From the NCBI GenBank assembly GCA_003952965.2, contig CM025852.1, positions 19,603,279 to 19,667,278 of the forward strand: DNA of 64,000 bases, read 5' to 3'. Positions 33,867 to 47,329 of the stretch are shown piece by piece. The notes under the pieces were generated by a model. That model worked only from the letters and a program-made list of their open reading frames with translations. It was not told the origin of the DNA and ran no database searches. The stretch's first letter is position 1. Every line of letters begins with the position of its first letter. The position numbers and the translations under genes were made by a program. This stretch comes from Morella rubra (taxonomy: Eukaryota; Streptophyta; Magnoliopsida; Fagales; Myricaceae).

Positions 33867-36800
33867 CTAAGACAAGTTCCTCTCAAGCATGTAATATTCG
33901 ATCTTTTCCACGTCCTCTGGAGTGTCAACGCCGTGAGCCTCATGGTCTACTTTGATCACCTGCAAGAAACGGATGTATGTAGCATCCATATTTCAGCAAG
34001 AAAATGGCATGAATCTCAGTGTTACATCCTGTTATCAAGCAGTACTTGGAAAAAAAAAGAATCGGGGATGTAAAATGCAGAGAAAAAGCAGGCTCATAAA
34101 CAGTAGGCATGGATGCTACACTACAATTAGAACAATCCATCATGATATGGATACTTTTCTGAAGCTAGCCTAATTGCTTTCATCTCAGATGTATTTGCAG
34201 CTTTTTATGAGATTGGCTGCTTTTTACACATCTAGTCTTTTACATTTTTCTAAAGCAAACACCATTTACTAAGAGTTCTTCTAATGAGCGCACCTCCTCC
34301 AATCATCAAATTCAATTTTACAGTTTAAAGGAGAAAAATTCAGAAAAAAAAAATCTGATGAGAAACACATCGATCAAGTCATCCAAACCCTCTGGAAGAC
34401 GACAGTTTGATTTCAAATTTTCCCTACCAGGTAAGAATGGAGAAGAATCCCCAACTCACATTTTAAATTTCCCTTTCAAAACTACCTACCTGGTAGCATG
34501 ATGGAAAATGTAATGCACACAACTACTAAGCAGAAGCATACCCAACATGGTAACAATGAGAGGATAAGGAGGTGGAAAAACCTGCTTTAAGATCTTTAAA
34601 AATAACTACACAAAATTTCCCATCTACTTTTTTTTTTTTGGTGGGTAAAATTTCCAGTCTACTTAAGAGAACAAACTCATATTGTTTCATAATGAGCCTT
34701 GACATGAGTCAAGAGAGTAGTGAATGGGAAATAGAACAAGCCAGTAAGCGGAATAAAGAATGACCAAATTACTATACTACCTTCATCTTATACCCATTCT
34801 CCAGAACTTTCAGCTGTTCCAGATCTTCTTCTAGTTGCAATGGGGTAGGTTGAAGCTCTGGATATATCTTCAAAAACTTTGAATCATAGCTCTGGCCAGC
34901 ATATAGAACAAAGAACTATCAACTCGGTGAAAAATAGCGCGTAACACCCCATAATATATGCTAATAGAATCTTGCGACCACTACTGTTTCTGTTGTGAAA
35001 GAAAAATTTCATTTTGATACCTGGATTCCAAGATGAAGCAAATATGGAAATTGGGGATTGACCTTTCCTGACCTGTATCAATTAGGCATACATGGGCATT
35101 TAAGTCTTATTAAGCACTCTCTAGAACATAATATTTCCATCAAGCTTAACATGATTTCCAGAAAGCAACCAGTTTATTTTTGAAGGCTACAAAACAAAAC
35201 TTGCAGTCCTTGAAATTTGGCAAATGTTCAATTTTGTCTTTGAAACTCAAAAGCTCCAATTTAGACCCCAAAAACTTAAGCGGTAGTATTGTCATCTGTC
35301 CATCCATCATCGTACGGGCAACATTAGATTATGACTGAGCAAAGCAGCCTCTCATTAATAATGACTTGTACAATTGAATTTTCAACTGGTGGACAGAAGA
35401 ACTATATTGCTGCCTTTCAAAGCATTCAAGGGTGTATCGCAACTTCTTAAAATTTATTATGAACGGAAGATGTATATCAAGACAGATGTAAATGAACACA
35501 CACAAAAAAGAGGAAAAAAAAGGCAGAGGGAAAAGAGTTTTGATATACATAAAGCCATCTACTCACTTGTTATATGGAATCAGCCCCCTTGAAAAATAGA
35601 TGGCATAGCCTTTATTATCTAGCACACATTTCACTCGATTTGGATCAAATGCATCTTCCGGCTTTAAAGATGTAACTGCAGTGCTAAACACTGCATCTGG
35701 GGCTGCCTGCAGTGCACACAATAATTTCCAGCATGACTACAACGAGAGAAACTAAGAAAGGACATCTATCAAAACAATGGAAAGAAGAGCTTTCTTTCAA
35801 CCAAACATAAAAGCCATACGAAATGTAACGGCCATCATCTATTTTGGATGTGAGGGTCAGATGAGACTTTTAGTGCAAAAGTTGTAGCTAGAAAAGGCTG
35901 ACACAATTCCTTTGTTTTTGAGGTGGCAATACAGTTTGAGCCATAAGCTGCAAGGATAAATTTTTTACCTGAAGAGCCTGAACAACTCCATCTATTATCT
36001 CAGGTTCGACAAGAGGCTCATCTCCCTGAATATTGACAACGATGTCATACGTCTTTTCAAGCTTTTGAAGAGCTTCATTGCAGCGCTCAGTACCTATAGT
36101 TTCAAAAGAATCATACACTACTGGAATCCATTGACAATATGAATTTTGAAAGGGGGAAAAAAAAAATACAATGAGCCTACCATTTCTACAAGACTCTGAT
36201 GTCATGATGACATTGGCACCAAATCCTCGACAGCATTCCGCAATCTTTTCATCATCCGTTGCCACAACTAGACCAACAAACCAGGAATGAGATTTTAGAA
36301 AACTGAGCAACAAAAAGAAAGAGAGAGCGGGACAGTGAAGCAAGATGCAGAGTCATAATAAGAAACGAGGATTCGCAGGAAATGTTCCAAATCTTTTATA
36401 TAGATTGATTTAGACACACTGGTTACCACCTATACAACGTCAGGTTTGGTGTTCTATCAGAGGCCACAGTCCAGAAGTAAAGGTAACAGAAGTTATTCCA
36501 TCCTAGCAAAATCAAGCAACTTTTTGACCTTCATTTCCAATCAGTGAACTTGAACACATCAACAAGAGAAACGAAATAGAAAAGAACAAGCATTTATTGA
36601 TTCAGTTCAGATCCCTAATTGAAGGAAGATTGCAATTCAACCACAACGGTAAGCACTACTGAAAATATAATGTCATCCAAAGGGAGGCAAAATTCAACAA
36701 TGGTGCTACGTCATTAGTTATGCAAGATGGAATAAGTGACAGCAAGATTGAAGCACTAGCAAACTTCACCATATTATAAAGCCAAGAATCTAAGGCATAA

Positions 36801-38313
36801 AATCATATAAAATAATAGCAAACTCCAGTATCTAGACGTACCAATATGGTCCAGTGAGGTTGCCAGTTTTGTCCTCTCCCATGTTCTCTGAAGAAAGCGA
36901 ATCAACAGAAAGGCTTAGAATCTTAAGAGGGTGGTAGCCTCTGTGAAATAAACATTTGATATTTTTGGATTGGTGATTGGGGAATATTAACTAAAGTTGC
37001 ATAAAAAAGATGCCAATTGGGGCCCACGTCAAAACTAGGCACGATTCTATAATCTGTTGGGAGTTGGATTTCTTTTTTCATTTTGCCGGCTCCATCATAA
37101 TAAAATGGCAAAACTGCCTTCCTATGCGGCCTGGGAGGCAGTGACTTCAAGGGTCCCAAGACATAGACCTCAATTTCCTTGTGAATCCTATAATGAAACA
37201 GTGTTCAGTAAAGCAAGTTCTGCAAATGCACTGGAATATGCGAGTAGAATCCATTCTGAAGCTTCCACTGACCTCAGGGGACTGCTAGAAAGCTCATGCT
37301 AGTGAATTAAATGACTAGGATTAACTGATAATCAGAGCCAAGTAAATCTTTCAAAGCCTTGATACGTAGTATTGGTAGGCAACACATTTATGTCCGTCAT
37401 AATGTTTCATCACACATCTCTGTCCTTTTTCTCTTTGTTTCCTTTGGTTATGTATTTTGAGGCAGATAACACTACCACTTTAGTTCTGTACGGTCTACCC
37501 TTAAATTTCTTAAGCTAATTCTTCAATGACGACACCTTTCTTTCCCCAAAAAAAGTATAGATGGAGAGAAAATGATGAAGCAAATAAGTTTCACAAGAGG
37601 TTTGAACCATAAACACTCGAAGAGGTGCATTGCTGTAGCTTTTTTCCCTTCTAAATCGAAAACATTTCAAAATCTAGAGAAGTTAGATATCACTCTATTA
37701 TTTACTTGATAAGACATTCTCCAGCCGCCGCATTTCCTCCAATGGTACATTATCAATTTGCAAATGCCGTAAGTTCCTCATAGTTCATACAAAACACACT
37801 TCCTCCTCCACAAAACATCCCACTATAGTCATAATTGCTAAAATAACTATCACAAAATTTCAACTACATGTTTAGTTCAGATAAAATAGAGAAATGAACG
37901 AAATTTAAAACAGATTTCCCATTAACTCGACGATTAAAAAAACTGTGGGAATCGGAACTAGATATTTAATACGCGACGTAAAGAATTAGTTAATAAGCAA
38001 TTCACACAAAGATATGAAGTTTAGAGTTACATATAGGAGAAGCGGAGCAATTGGGCACCTGAATCATGGGCTTTCCGAGGATATGAGCGAGAGGCTTGCC
38101 CTGGAATCTTGAGGATGCGAAACGGGCAGGTATGATCCCGACGACCCGGCTCCTGAACTTCCTGGATCGACCCAGATAGGCGTGAGCGCCGACCGCTACC
38201 GCAATTGCGACTCCGGCGATGACGCCATGCACGATCCACGCCTTGGCATTGTTGGAAACCGAAGAAGACGAAGGCGCAGATGAGGAAGAAGAACAAATTG
38301 ACAGTAGGTTCAT
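33867..38313 (-). CDS. KDSB: 3-deoxy-manno-octulosonate cytidylyltransferase (CMP-Kdo synthetase)
   Basis: Eight exons (38059-38313, 36842-36887, 36181-36267, 35969-36093, 35567-35706, 35021-35072, 34781-34891, 33867-33959) join with consistent phases into 302 aa. The enzyme activates Kdo with CTP to CMP-Kdo, the donor for rhamnogalacturonan II. Residues about 25-48 form a membrane-anchor helix, as in the mitochondrial plant enzyme. Motifs: [79 protein letters not shown], and the closing [16 protein letters not shown]. All catalytic-type motifs appear intact. Exon 5 begins at a tandem GCAG|GCAG acceptor, where a shift to the second AG would not preserve the frame. A retrotransposon LTR lies 107 bp upstream of the ATG. 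Confidence 0.94.
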
Positions 38314-38420
38314 GCGGTTGATCTGTCTGTGGATTCCTATCTAATCTATAGGTAAGGGTGGGAAGAAATTTCAGTGCCGTGTCGGTGTGTTGAGTTGCAT
38401 CTATGTAGTAGGTGTCTTTT

Positions 38421-38789
38421 TGTCACAGGTCGATATGGAGGAGAGGAAGCTGTGTGTAAAGTTGGGAGCTTGGGACATTTCGGGAGTGTTCGAGAAGCTG
38501 GAGAGAAGATTGGGCCATGGACTTGTGCCTATATCAGATGTCTGTTAGTTGGTTTAAGTGCTGTTATTAAGTCAGTATTGGGCCGAGACCATCTCACCCA
38601 AGTGTGTCAACCCAGCCCATGCATGGGAAGGGTATATCTGTTTGGCTTGTAAGGAGTTTTGGAGGATTTGACGTATCTGTACTTTCATTACGAAATCTGG
38701 AGGTTGGCTGCCTCGATCAGCCTGTTCTCGTGACTAGTAATTAATACAACTTGTGGGTACTTTTCTATAACAAATTCTAATTTGTTACA
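38421..38789 (+). repeat. 5' LTR of a Ty3/Gypsy element
   Basis: The LTR starts TGTCACAGGTCGATATGG and ends TTGTTACA. It is followed after two bases by TGGTATCAGTGC (38792-38803), the common initiator-Met-tRNA primer-binding site with small changes. The opening about 170 bp is repeated at 42320 onward. Confidence 0.85.
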
Positions 38790-39674
38790 ACTGGTATCAG
38801 TGCCAGGTTGATCCTCCCATGGTAGACAAGAGATTAGCGTAGGCAATGGAAGCAGTGTTGGCAAAAATGAAGAAGCAGTAGGAGCTGCAACAACGGACTC
38901 AGGAGAATCAGCAGAAAATTCAAGAGAATCAACAACACATCCTAGAGAATCTGACTAAGCAATTAGAAACTCTTATCATGGGTTTACAAGCAATGGTGCA
39001 AAGTGGATTCGGCGATGGGGAGTCATCCAATCCAGGTGGTAGACAGCATCAAAATTTAGATCCAGGTAAGGGAGTCTAATTAAGATCTATAAGACTTGAT
39101 TTCCCTAGATTTGATGGGAATGATCCATCGGGATGGCTATATTGTGCTAACCAATTTTTCAACTAAAACCAAATACTACCACATCATAGAATATTATTGC
39201 ATCATTTCATATGGAAGGCAAAGCCTTTGTTTGGTTTTAAAAAATAAAGCAATCAGGAACTGTTATGAGTTAGGATGCTTTTGCTAAGGCTATGTTTATG
39301 CGGTTAGGGACAGACACACATGATGATCCAATGGAAAACATGATGAAACTAAGACAAACATCAATATCAAAGGAGTATAAAGGACAGTTTGAGGCTTTGG
39401 CCAATCGGTTAAAGGGATTAGATGAGGGCTATAAGCTGAGTTGTTTTTTGAGTGGGTTGAAGGATGAGATTCGTCTTATGGTGAGGATGCTGAATCCTAA
39501 CAATATCCATGCAGCTTATGGACTAGCTAGAATGTAAGAGGAAAATTTAATGGCTAGTAGGAAGATTTTCAAACCTGTAACTATCAGGGGACAGTTTCAA
39601 CCTTACCAGAATTAGGCAGGAGGGGTTAGTAATAAACCAAAAATGGCAGTATAAAGGAGCTACTACAATTAGGT

Positions 39675-40110
39675 GTGGTAAGATCTTCGCAGAGCCTTTT
39701 TTCATCCCCAATGCTTTTAGTATGTAAGACTGATGGAAGTTGGAGGATGTGTGAGGATTATCGTGCCTTAAATAGTGCAACTATTAAGGATAAATTCCCA
39801 ATTCCAGTTATGGATGAACTCCTTGATGAGTTACATGGGGCGATGGTGTTTTCTAAGTTGGATTTACGCTCAGGATACCACCAGATTCGAGTTAAGGAGA
39901 CTGATGTGCCTAAGACAGCTTTTCGAACTCATAAAGGCCATTACAAATTTCTTGTAATGCCCTTTGGACTCACTAATGCACCATCAACATTTCAAGCTCT
40001 TATGAATTAGGTATTTTGACCTTATCTTAGAAAATTCATTTTAGTTTTCTTTGCTGATATTTTGGGGTATAGCCGAAGGGAAAAGGAGCACATGCATCAT
40101 CTAGAAATTA
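39675..40110 (+). pseudogene. Reverse transcriptase remnant of the Gypsy element
   Basis: Readable RT motifs include [67 protein letters not shown] and [12 protein letters not shown], followed by an in-frame stop. After the stop the frame resumes with the active-site strand, in which one Asp has become Ala. It cannot make an active enzyme. Confidence 0.9.
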
Positions 40111-40518
40111 CTTTAGCATTGCTGCAATAGCACTAGTTGTTTGCTAAACATTTCAAATGTCATTTTGCTTGCTCAGAGATTGAGTATTTAGGACACACAA
40201 TTTCGGATCAAGGGGTACGAGCAGATCCTAAGAAACTATAGTCAATGACAAATTGGCCATAGCCACAGAATATCAAGTCATTAAGAGGATTTCTAGGCTT
40301 GACAGGGTACTACCGCAAGTTCATACAAGGGTACAGCTCCATTGCAGCCCCTTTAACTTAGTTGTTAAAGAAAAATAGTTTCTATTGGATAGATGCTGCT
40401 ACAACAACATTCCTTAACTTGAAGGAGACTTTCCAGGTCCCCGGTGTTTGCCTTACCAGATTTCACTAAATTCTTTATCATAGAGTGATGCTTCAAGAGT
40501 TGGTATTGGGCAGTTCTG

Positions 40519-40840
40519 ATGCAAGAAGAGAGACCTCTGGCTTATTTTAGCCAAGCTCTTAAGGGGAGGATGAGGACAACGTCCACTTATGAGCGAGAAC
40601 TACTAGCCCTTGTTAGTGTAATTAAGAAATGGAGACCCTACTTGTTGGGTCAAACATTCAAGGTAAAACTAGACCAACAAAGCCTCAAACACATGCTGGA
40701 ATAGAAGGTGGACACTCATCTTTAGTAGAAGTGGATTACCAAGTTATTGGGTTATGACTTTTTGGTTGAGTATAAACAGGGAAGGGAGAACAAGGCTGCT
40801 GATGCCTTGTCTAGGATGTATGAAGGGTTGGAGGAGTAAG
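40519..40840 (+). pseudogene. RNase H remnant of the Gypsy element
   Basis: PLAYFSQALKGRMRTTSTYE, ALVSVIKKWRPYLLG and, after stops, a [14 protein letters not shown] phrase belong to the Ty3-type RNase H and its tether. Several stops interrupt it (for example just after 40701). Confidence 0.85.
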
Positions 40841-40929
40841 GAGAGTACAAGGCAATTTCCCTCCCCATAGCTACATAGCTCAATGACCTCAAACTGGCTT
40901 ACTCACATGATTGTCAAGTCCAAGATCTT

Positions 40930-41679
40930 TTGAACCAGCTACAAGCAGGGAAATTACATCCTTTAAAATATTCCTTGGTAAATTGGGTACTCCCATATAA
41001 GGGGAGAATCTATATAAGAGATAGTCAAACCCTCAAGGAAAAATTTTTACTGACAGCACATGATAGCCTAGTTGGAGGCCATTTTGGATATGAAAAAACA
41101 TACCAAAGGGTCAAGAGAGACTTCTATTGGAGGGGGTTGAAGAAGGCAGTGAGACACTATATCAAGCATTGTAGAACATGTCAGCAAAACAAGTATGAAA
41201 ATGCTCTGTCAGTTGGGTTGATGCAACCCTTGCCCATTCCAATTAGCCCATGGAGGGACATATCTATGGACTTTATTGATGGACTACCTCTATCCAAGGA
41301 GCACAGTGTGATCCATGTGGTGATGGATCGATTTACAAAGTATGGTCATTTCATAGCTTTATCTCATCCATATACGGCTAAAAAAGTGGCACATGCATTC
41401 ATTCAAAATGTATTCAAACTGCATGGTCTACCCAACACTATTGTTTCATACAAAAATTCAGTATTTACAAGCAATTTCTGGAAGGAACTTTTTCATATGC
41501 AAGGTACCAAACTTCATTACAACATAACATACCATCCTCAGATAGATGGTCAAACAAAAGCAGTTAACAAGTGTATTAAGTGTTACCTGCGGTGTGTGAT
41601 AAGTGACAGACCTAAAGAGTGGCATCAGTGGCTACCAATGGCAGAATGGAATTACACACCAACCAATATATGTCTCTAA
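40930..41679 (+). pseudogene. Integrase remnant of the Gypsy element
   Basis: The 249-residue open stretch holds the HHCC-type zinc region (HDSLVGGHFGYEKTYQRVKR and HCRTCQQNKYE) and the catalytic core with SPWRDISMDFIDGLP. The second catalytic Asp site is changed (YKNSVFTSNFW), and the frame stops before the C-terminal domain. It is followed by interrupted sequence up to the chromodomain. Confidence 0.9.
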
Positions 41680-42044
41680 AGTTAACACCTTTTGAAGCAA
41701 CCTACGAGTTTGCCTCCTCGACTACCTACCTATGAACTGGGGACCACACTTGTCGCGGCAGTGGATGTTGAGCTGTAAGATCGCAAAAATATGCTGACTT
41801 TACTCCAAGAGAACTTATAAAAGCCCAAAATCGTATGAAGAAATATACTAATATCAGGAGTACAGAGAGGGAATTTCAAATCGGTGATTTGGTGTACCTT
41901 TGTCTTCAACCTTACCGTCAACTATCAGCTCGGTAATAGCATAATATGAAGTTGTCTCCGTACTATTATGGGCCTTTTTCGGTGGTGAAACGCGTCGGGG
42001 CAATAGCTTAATGGTTAGATCTACCGGTCGGAGCTCAGATCCAT

Positions 42045-42305
42045 TTGATTTTTCATGTTAGCCAATTGAAGCAACATGTGGGCCAACGTGTAATCCCTCT
42101 GCCATCTCTTCCCGCTATTGATCAGACTGGTGCGATTCGAGATGAACCCGTGGTTGTCTTAGACCGTCGCATGGTGAGATTAGGAAACCGGGCTATCACC
42201 GGGCTGTTGTTACATTGGGTTGGCCAAACTATCGATGATGCCACCTGGGAGCGACTTCAGCAGTTGCACACTGATTTTCCCCACCTTGCGAGTAAGGTGT
42301 TCTAA
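42045..42305 (+). pseudogene. Chromodomain-like C-terminus of the Gypsy integrase
   Basis: FHVSQLKQHVG followed by LLLHWVGQTIDDATWERLQQ is the usual end of plant chromovirus integrases. In related elements this segment targets insertion to particular chromatin. It is detached from the integrase core by stops. Confidence 0.8.
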
Positions 42306-42319
42306 TATGAAGGGGGTAT

Positions 42320-42527
42320 TGTCACAGGTCGATATGGAGGAAAGGACGCTGTGTGCAAAATTGGGAGTTTGGGACATTTCGGGAGTGTTCGAGAAGCTGA
42401 AGAGAAGCTGGGCTTTTAACTTTCACGTTCAATTCATTTGAACTTAGATAGTTTATTTTCCAAAAGGCCAAAGTAGTAGGTCATGGGCTTGGGCCTATTA
42501 TCAGATGTTTGTTAGTTGGGTTGATTT
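42320..42527 (+). repeat. 3' LTR, truncated, with an internal length difference
   Basis: It begins TGTCACAGGTCGATATGG after a purine tract (ATGAAGGGGGTAT). It matches the 5' LTR, then carries about 60 bp absent from the 5' LTR (CTTTCACGTTCAATTC onward), resumes at GGGCTTGGGCCTAT, and stops matching near 42527. The last about 200 bp of the LTR are lost. Confidence 0.8.
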
Positions 42528-43770
42528 GGACACACGAACATAATGTTTGATTACCAAATTTTTGGCATCCCAAAATCTTGGGTATGATTAAAAAATAATC
42601 TCTCTCTCCCTATCAAATAATTCTTTTTTATTATAATATTCATTCAAATATTTTTCTTTTCACTTTTTCACCAACTTCTATAAACTATCTTCACTTCACC
42701 AATCCTCATACTTCAAAATTTTAACAATAAAACACCAATCCCCAAATCTCATCTTTCCATCTTGAAGGAGCCAAAGGAGCTTCCAAAATATACAAAGAGC
42801 GGCAAGAAGAACTAGCATCTTTCTGGGTAGTATCTTTTGTGGTTTGTTGCATATCTTGTTGCGTCCATATTTGCAGGGGTTCAACAAGGACTAGCATCTT
42901 TCTGGGCAACTTCAGGACCTTATGATGTGACAATCTGATTCCCATCTTTTTTTCTTAGAGCTTTGGGCTATTTCATTTTTTGAAACGTTTATTTTTCCGA
43001 ATATACCAATTTATTCTTGATGATATTGGATCCAAATCCATCCAACTCATGAAGAACGTGAACCTTATAAAAGCCTATAAAGGCTCAATCCAAGATTTGG
43101 ACAAATATAAGCCCATATAACAAACCCATACTCAAGAAAACAGAATTGGCCAAACTTGATAAATGACCCATGATGTAGAACCTCCCACGATTGATTATAC
43201 TTGATAGGAGAAAAATCACCAACGAAGGTCATGATGGTAGCAAAAATCACCCGATCCGACTCGCCGACCTGGATTCGAATCGCCTCGACCCGATCGGGTC
43301 AGATGGAGTCGGATAGTTTTTATAGAAAAAAACTAGTATTCAGGTCGGAGCCGGATATCCGGATTTCAATCCAATTTAATCCGACTTGACTCGATTTCTT
43401 GACTAAGTTAAACGCACGTTTAACCTCCTTCCTTTCTTCGCGTTTCACCCCTCTTTTCTCATTCACAATTTCACTCTCCCTCTCAAATCCCATCCCCCTT
43501 TTTCTCATTCACAATTTCACACCCTAACTAAGGTCTTGCAATTGCCAGTCTCCCCCTTTCAGCTGCTGCCACTCGCCAGTCTCCGTGCCACATACAGAGC
43601 TTGAATGCTTCGCTAGTCACCTGTCGCCGGTCTCCTTGCTTCTTAGTCACTGTCGACTACTACCTACTGGACGTTGGGCTTGTAAGCACCTGCACAACTT
43701 GATCATTTTGTAGTTTCTGTTTACTCTTAAGCCAGTCGTCAGCAAATAAATGGATCACTTATAGTGATGG
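42528..43770. other. Unassigned region between retroelements
   Basis: AT-rich sequence (42545-42740) may be an old MITE. A GC-rich patch at 43240-43400 alternates CCGACTCG, CGACCCGATCGGGTC and GTCGGA phrases, the kind of sequence often found near hAT ends. A leader-like pyrimidine-rich stretch follows at 43500-43700. No gene is supported. Confidence 0.35.
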
Positions 43771-46700
43771 TATGCACACAAGCCGGGATTACAGCACGAA
43801 TTGATCCTATAAAGTCTGAGAATGGCTTTGAAAAAGGTCTAGCGGAAAAGTTTAATTGCAATTTATTTTGAAATTAAAAATATTTTGAAGCGACATTTCA
43901 AATCATTCTACACGTTACAATTTTGACTTGAAGAACGAAAATAAAATGAGATATTTTTTTTTTTTACAATATAAACAGTTCTAGTATAATAACAGAGTTT
44001 CTCTTTTACAAAAAATCCTTCATGAGGAATACAAAAGTAAGAGAAGATAAGTACAAAAAAAAGCTGTCAAAAGCTTTCCGTACTACAACGTCGTGATCTA
44101 TACTGTCAAAAGATTACACAACTATCTACACCAACATAAAACTACGTCATCCTGCGGGGCTACTCGTCCTCCGGCTTAGTATCGGAGGTCAGGTAGATAA
44201 ACTCCGATTCCCAGTACCCTCTACCGGTGGGGCCGATGGAGGAGGGACAATATGCAGGAGGGCCGGATCTACGTCAACTAGCCCAAAATCTTCCACACGG
44301 GGAAGTAGAGGCAGGGGTGGATCCTTGAGGTACCACTGGGGCTCGTACCCCATGTATACCTTAAAGGTATCGGTCACGTAGGTCCAAGTCTTTACAATTA
44401 AGATATAAGGATCTTTCTCCAAAACTTGTTCGCTAAAAAATGTCTTCATTTGATAGGTCCAACGTCCACAGCGGTACATACAAAATAAATAACAAATAAA
44501 AGGGTGAGTCCTACTGACTCAGTAAGGGGATAGGGGAACATGACATGCAACGATATAAAACGAGATAACAGAATAGTGAATAATTAACCATAAAGCAATA
44601 TTCGTAACAAATCAATATGAGAGATGCAATGCAAAATGAATGCATTTGTTTTCTGGTCATTTCACTTTCTTTTTTTTTTCATGTTCGATAGATGTGTCTT
44701 TTCTTCGCTCTGTTTAACCCCTGAGAGTCTGGGTTGTGCGTCTCTTCCTCTCTTCTAGGACTGTCCTGTGCCCCGATACTAGGTCCGGTTAGGGATAATT
44801 GCTCCATCGCCTAGGGATACCAACCACTATCCTCTTAGTGGTGGCTTGCACTATCCCACTGTGAATGGTACCGTCACCGATTTCAGGATCACCTCTGGGT
44901 ATGGTTTCGTTTCGATCAATAAAATCCCAATACCCATGCTACATTGATGCAGTATGACTTTTTATATGCATCATCAATAACCAAATCACTAAAAGAGATC
45001 AAGAAAATGTACAAGAATAAAATAATATCATAAATGATGTTTAAACAATTAAAAGTTGATTAACTATTTAGAATTAAGTAGTATTATTGACTAATTAACC
45101 ATTAATTCTTTTATTAAATTTTTTTTATAACATCAATTATCCATTAATCATCTATAAGAGGCCGGGCCTAATGGGCCTCCTTATTTAAATCTCAATTTTT
45201 ATTTGATTTTAATTAATTATTGCTTAATGGGCCAATTATGACCCTTAATGAGGCCTTGTGATTTGGGCCTCGAATTTCAATCTTCTTAGGCCTAAATTTT
45301 TATCCTAGGACCTCTAAACAATGCCATGGGCCCAAAGTTTTTGTTCGGACGTTTTTACCCCTGATTTTTCACTAAATCCCAAAACTGTCCCTAAAGTCCT
45401 TTTTGGTCATTTGCACCTCTTTTTTCATCATTTCTTCTTCAAATTTTTAGGGCTTCATCCAGTATACTACAACAAACTATCTGAATTTTTTCAAGGTCTA
45501 AATCCATATATTTTGTCACAAAAAGTAGTGCAAAGCAATCGGGTGTTTTGTACATTAGAGAAAAATCTACATGCTTTTGTACTTTTGTGTTTTGCTATAT
45601 GCTAAGGGATATGAACAAGTCAATAAACTAGCAATAATCACAACATGCATTAGCTATGAAGATATGAAGATCAGCAAGCTAATGAGATGCAAAGTGTTTT
45701 AAAACTTTAATAGGCAAGTCCAACAACTTATGCACCTAAATGATCTAAGGCTTATTTGGCTTCTCTAAGTCCGATAAGGACCATTACTTGGACCTACAAT
45801 GCAAGTCTATCCTAGAATATGGTTCAGGAATCCTAGGGCCCAGCTAGGTCAGCCCAAAAATCAAAACTCAAAGCCCAATTCGAATATACCTAAAGTGACC
45901 CGTTTTAGAAAACTTTTTAGTTTTACCCCTAACTTTGAATGCTAATAACTTCCTAACCGTAACTCCAAATGATCTGAAATTTTAACCCAAAATTCCTTAA
46001 CCTGTTTTGAGCTAACTCTCCAAATTCAGGACCTAGAAAATCCCATTTGTCCCATGCGGTCATAGCCTAATTGTACTGACCTCAAATTTAACACAAAAGG
46101 GCTTTATTTGACTTATTTCATTAATTCCTCCATTTTCTCATGTAAACCTCTACAATTTCCTTATTCCAGCAACCTAATCTCTATTCTAACATGATAATGG
46201 ACATGTTATATGATCAAAAGCTTAACCTACATGCATGATGATATTTTACTAATCCTAACATGAAATCAGGCCTAATAACCTTTAAGAATCAAACTACCCC
46301 ATTACCTTCTTATTTTGGTGGATATAGATTTCTCAAAAAGACAACATCCTAATAGCAAAGCAAAAGTTCAGGAAAGGAACAAAAATAAAAGCTGAAAACA
46401 CAAAAGCATGGGGGGACAAGGTGTTGACTGAAGCTCTTTCCTCTCCCCCCCGCCCCTTTTTCTCTTCTTTCTTTTTCCTCTTCTTTTAGTCGACTGCCAC
46501 TCTCTCTTCTCTCCTCCAGTTCTTCTCTTTATCCTTTGGTTCTTCTTTTTTTCTCCTATAGTTCTCTCCTCCTCTCACTTCCGGTCAATGTTTCACTCAC
46601 AAGTCTCTATCTTCTCTTTTAGGTGACAAAACAAGAAGGAAAGTAAACTAAGGTGAGCTCCCCTTTTCCACCCTATTCTCTCACCCTACTTACTTAGACA

Positions 46701-47284
46701 TTCATTAGAATCTTTCTACAAATCAAGTTTTATCCACACACATGTAACCATCGAAGTTTCCCCATAGCCAATGTGTTCTTGCATGTGAATAAGTCAAAAA
46801 ATTAGCTAATAAACAAGCTCCATATAGTCGGCTAAAGAAGAAAGAGAGAGGAGTAAAAGCAACAAAAGATAAGATGACATTAAATGCGAAAGACATGTGC
46901 AATCCGGCCAAGACATGTGTGCACTACTTGAATGCAAGCTAAAAATATAAATTATGTGTAAAATTAAAAGCAAATGAATTAAAAGTATCATATACATTAA
47001 AACCTGGTTATAACTTTAAGAGAAAAAAAATGTTAAGCAAGGATCAGACAAAGCAAGAGATAAAATGAAAGATAAATATCATTATGAAAGACTTTAACAA
47101 TATTAGATCCCCTAGTCGAAATAGAAATGAAAATAATAAGACATATCAAACGCAATGAATAATAATGTAAAAATGAATGCAATTATATATTTTTTTAAAA
47201 AATTAAGATAAGAGCATGCAAACAAGTATAAAAAGATATTAGCTAAGCTCAAGGAAGAGATAATTAAACATAGACTCCCTATAT

Positions 47285-47329
<45 letters not shown>

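Larger units (their letters stand above)
38421..42527 (+). mobile_element. Degenerate Ty3/Gypsy (chromovirus-like) LTR retrotransposon
   Basis: Order of parts: 5' LTR, primer-binding site, gag remnant (about 38840-39600), reverse transcriptase (about 39650-40100), RNase H (about 40480-40800), integrase (about 40930-41680), chromodomain-like end (about 42045-42305), purine tract, 3' LTR. Many stops and frame changes interrupt every domain. The zinc knuckle and protease are missing: gag passes directly into the RT start, so an internal deletion occurred. In the RT active-site region one of the paired Asp residues is replaced by Ala, and the second integrase Asp region is altered. The chromodomain and domain order place it among chromoviruses. 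It is immobile. Confidence 0.92.

Noticed and set aside
37057..37302. 81-aa plus-strand frame in a KDSB intron
   Set aside because: It lies in the 1.17-kb intron between KDSB exons 1 and 2, has no homology that I recognise, and an opposing frame of similar length overlaps it.
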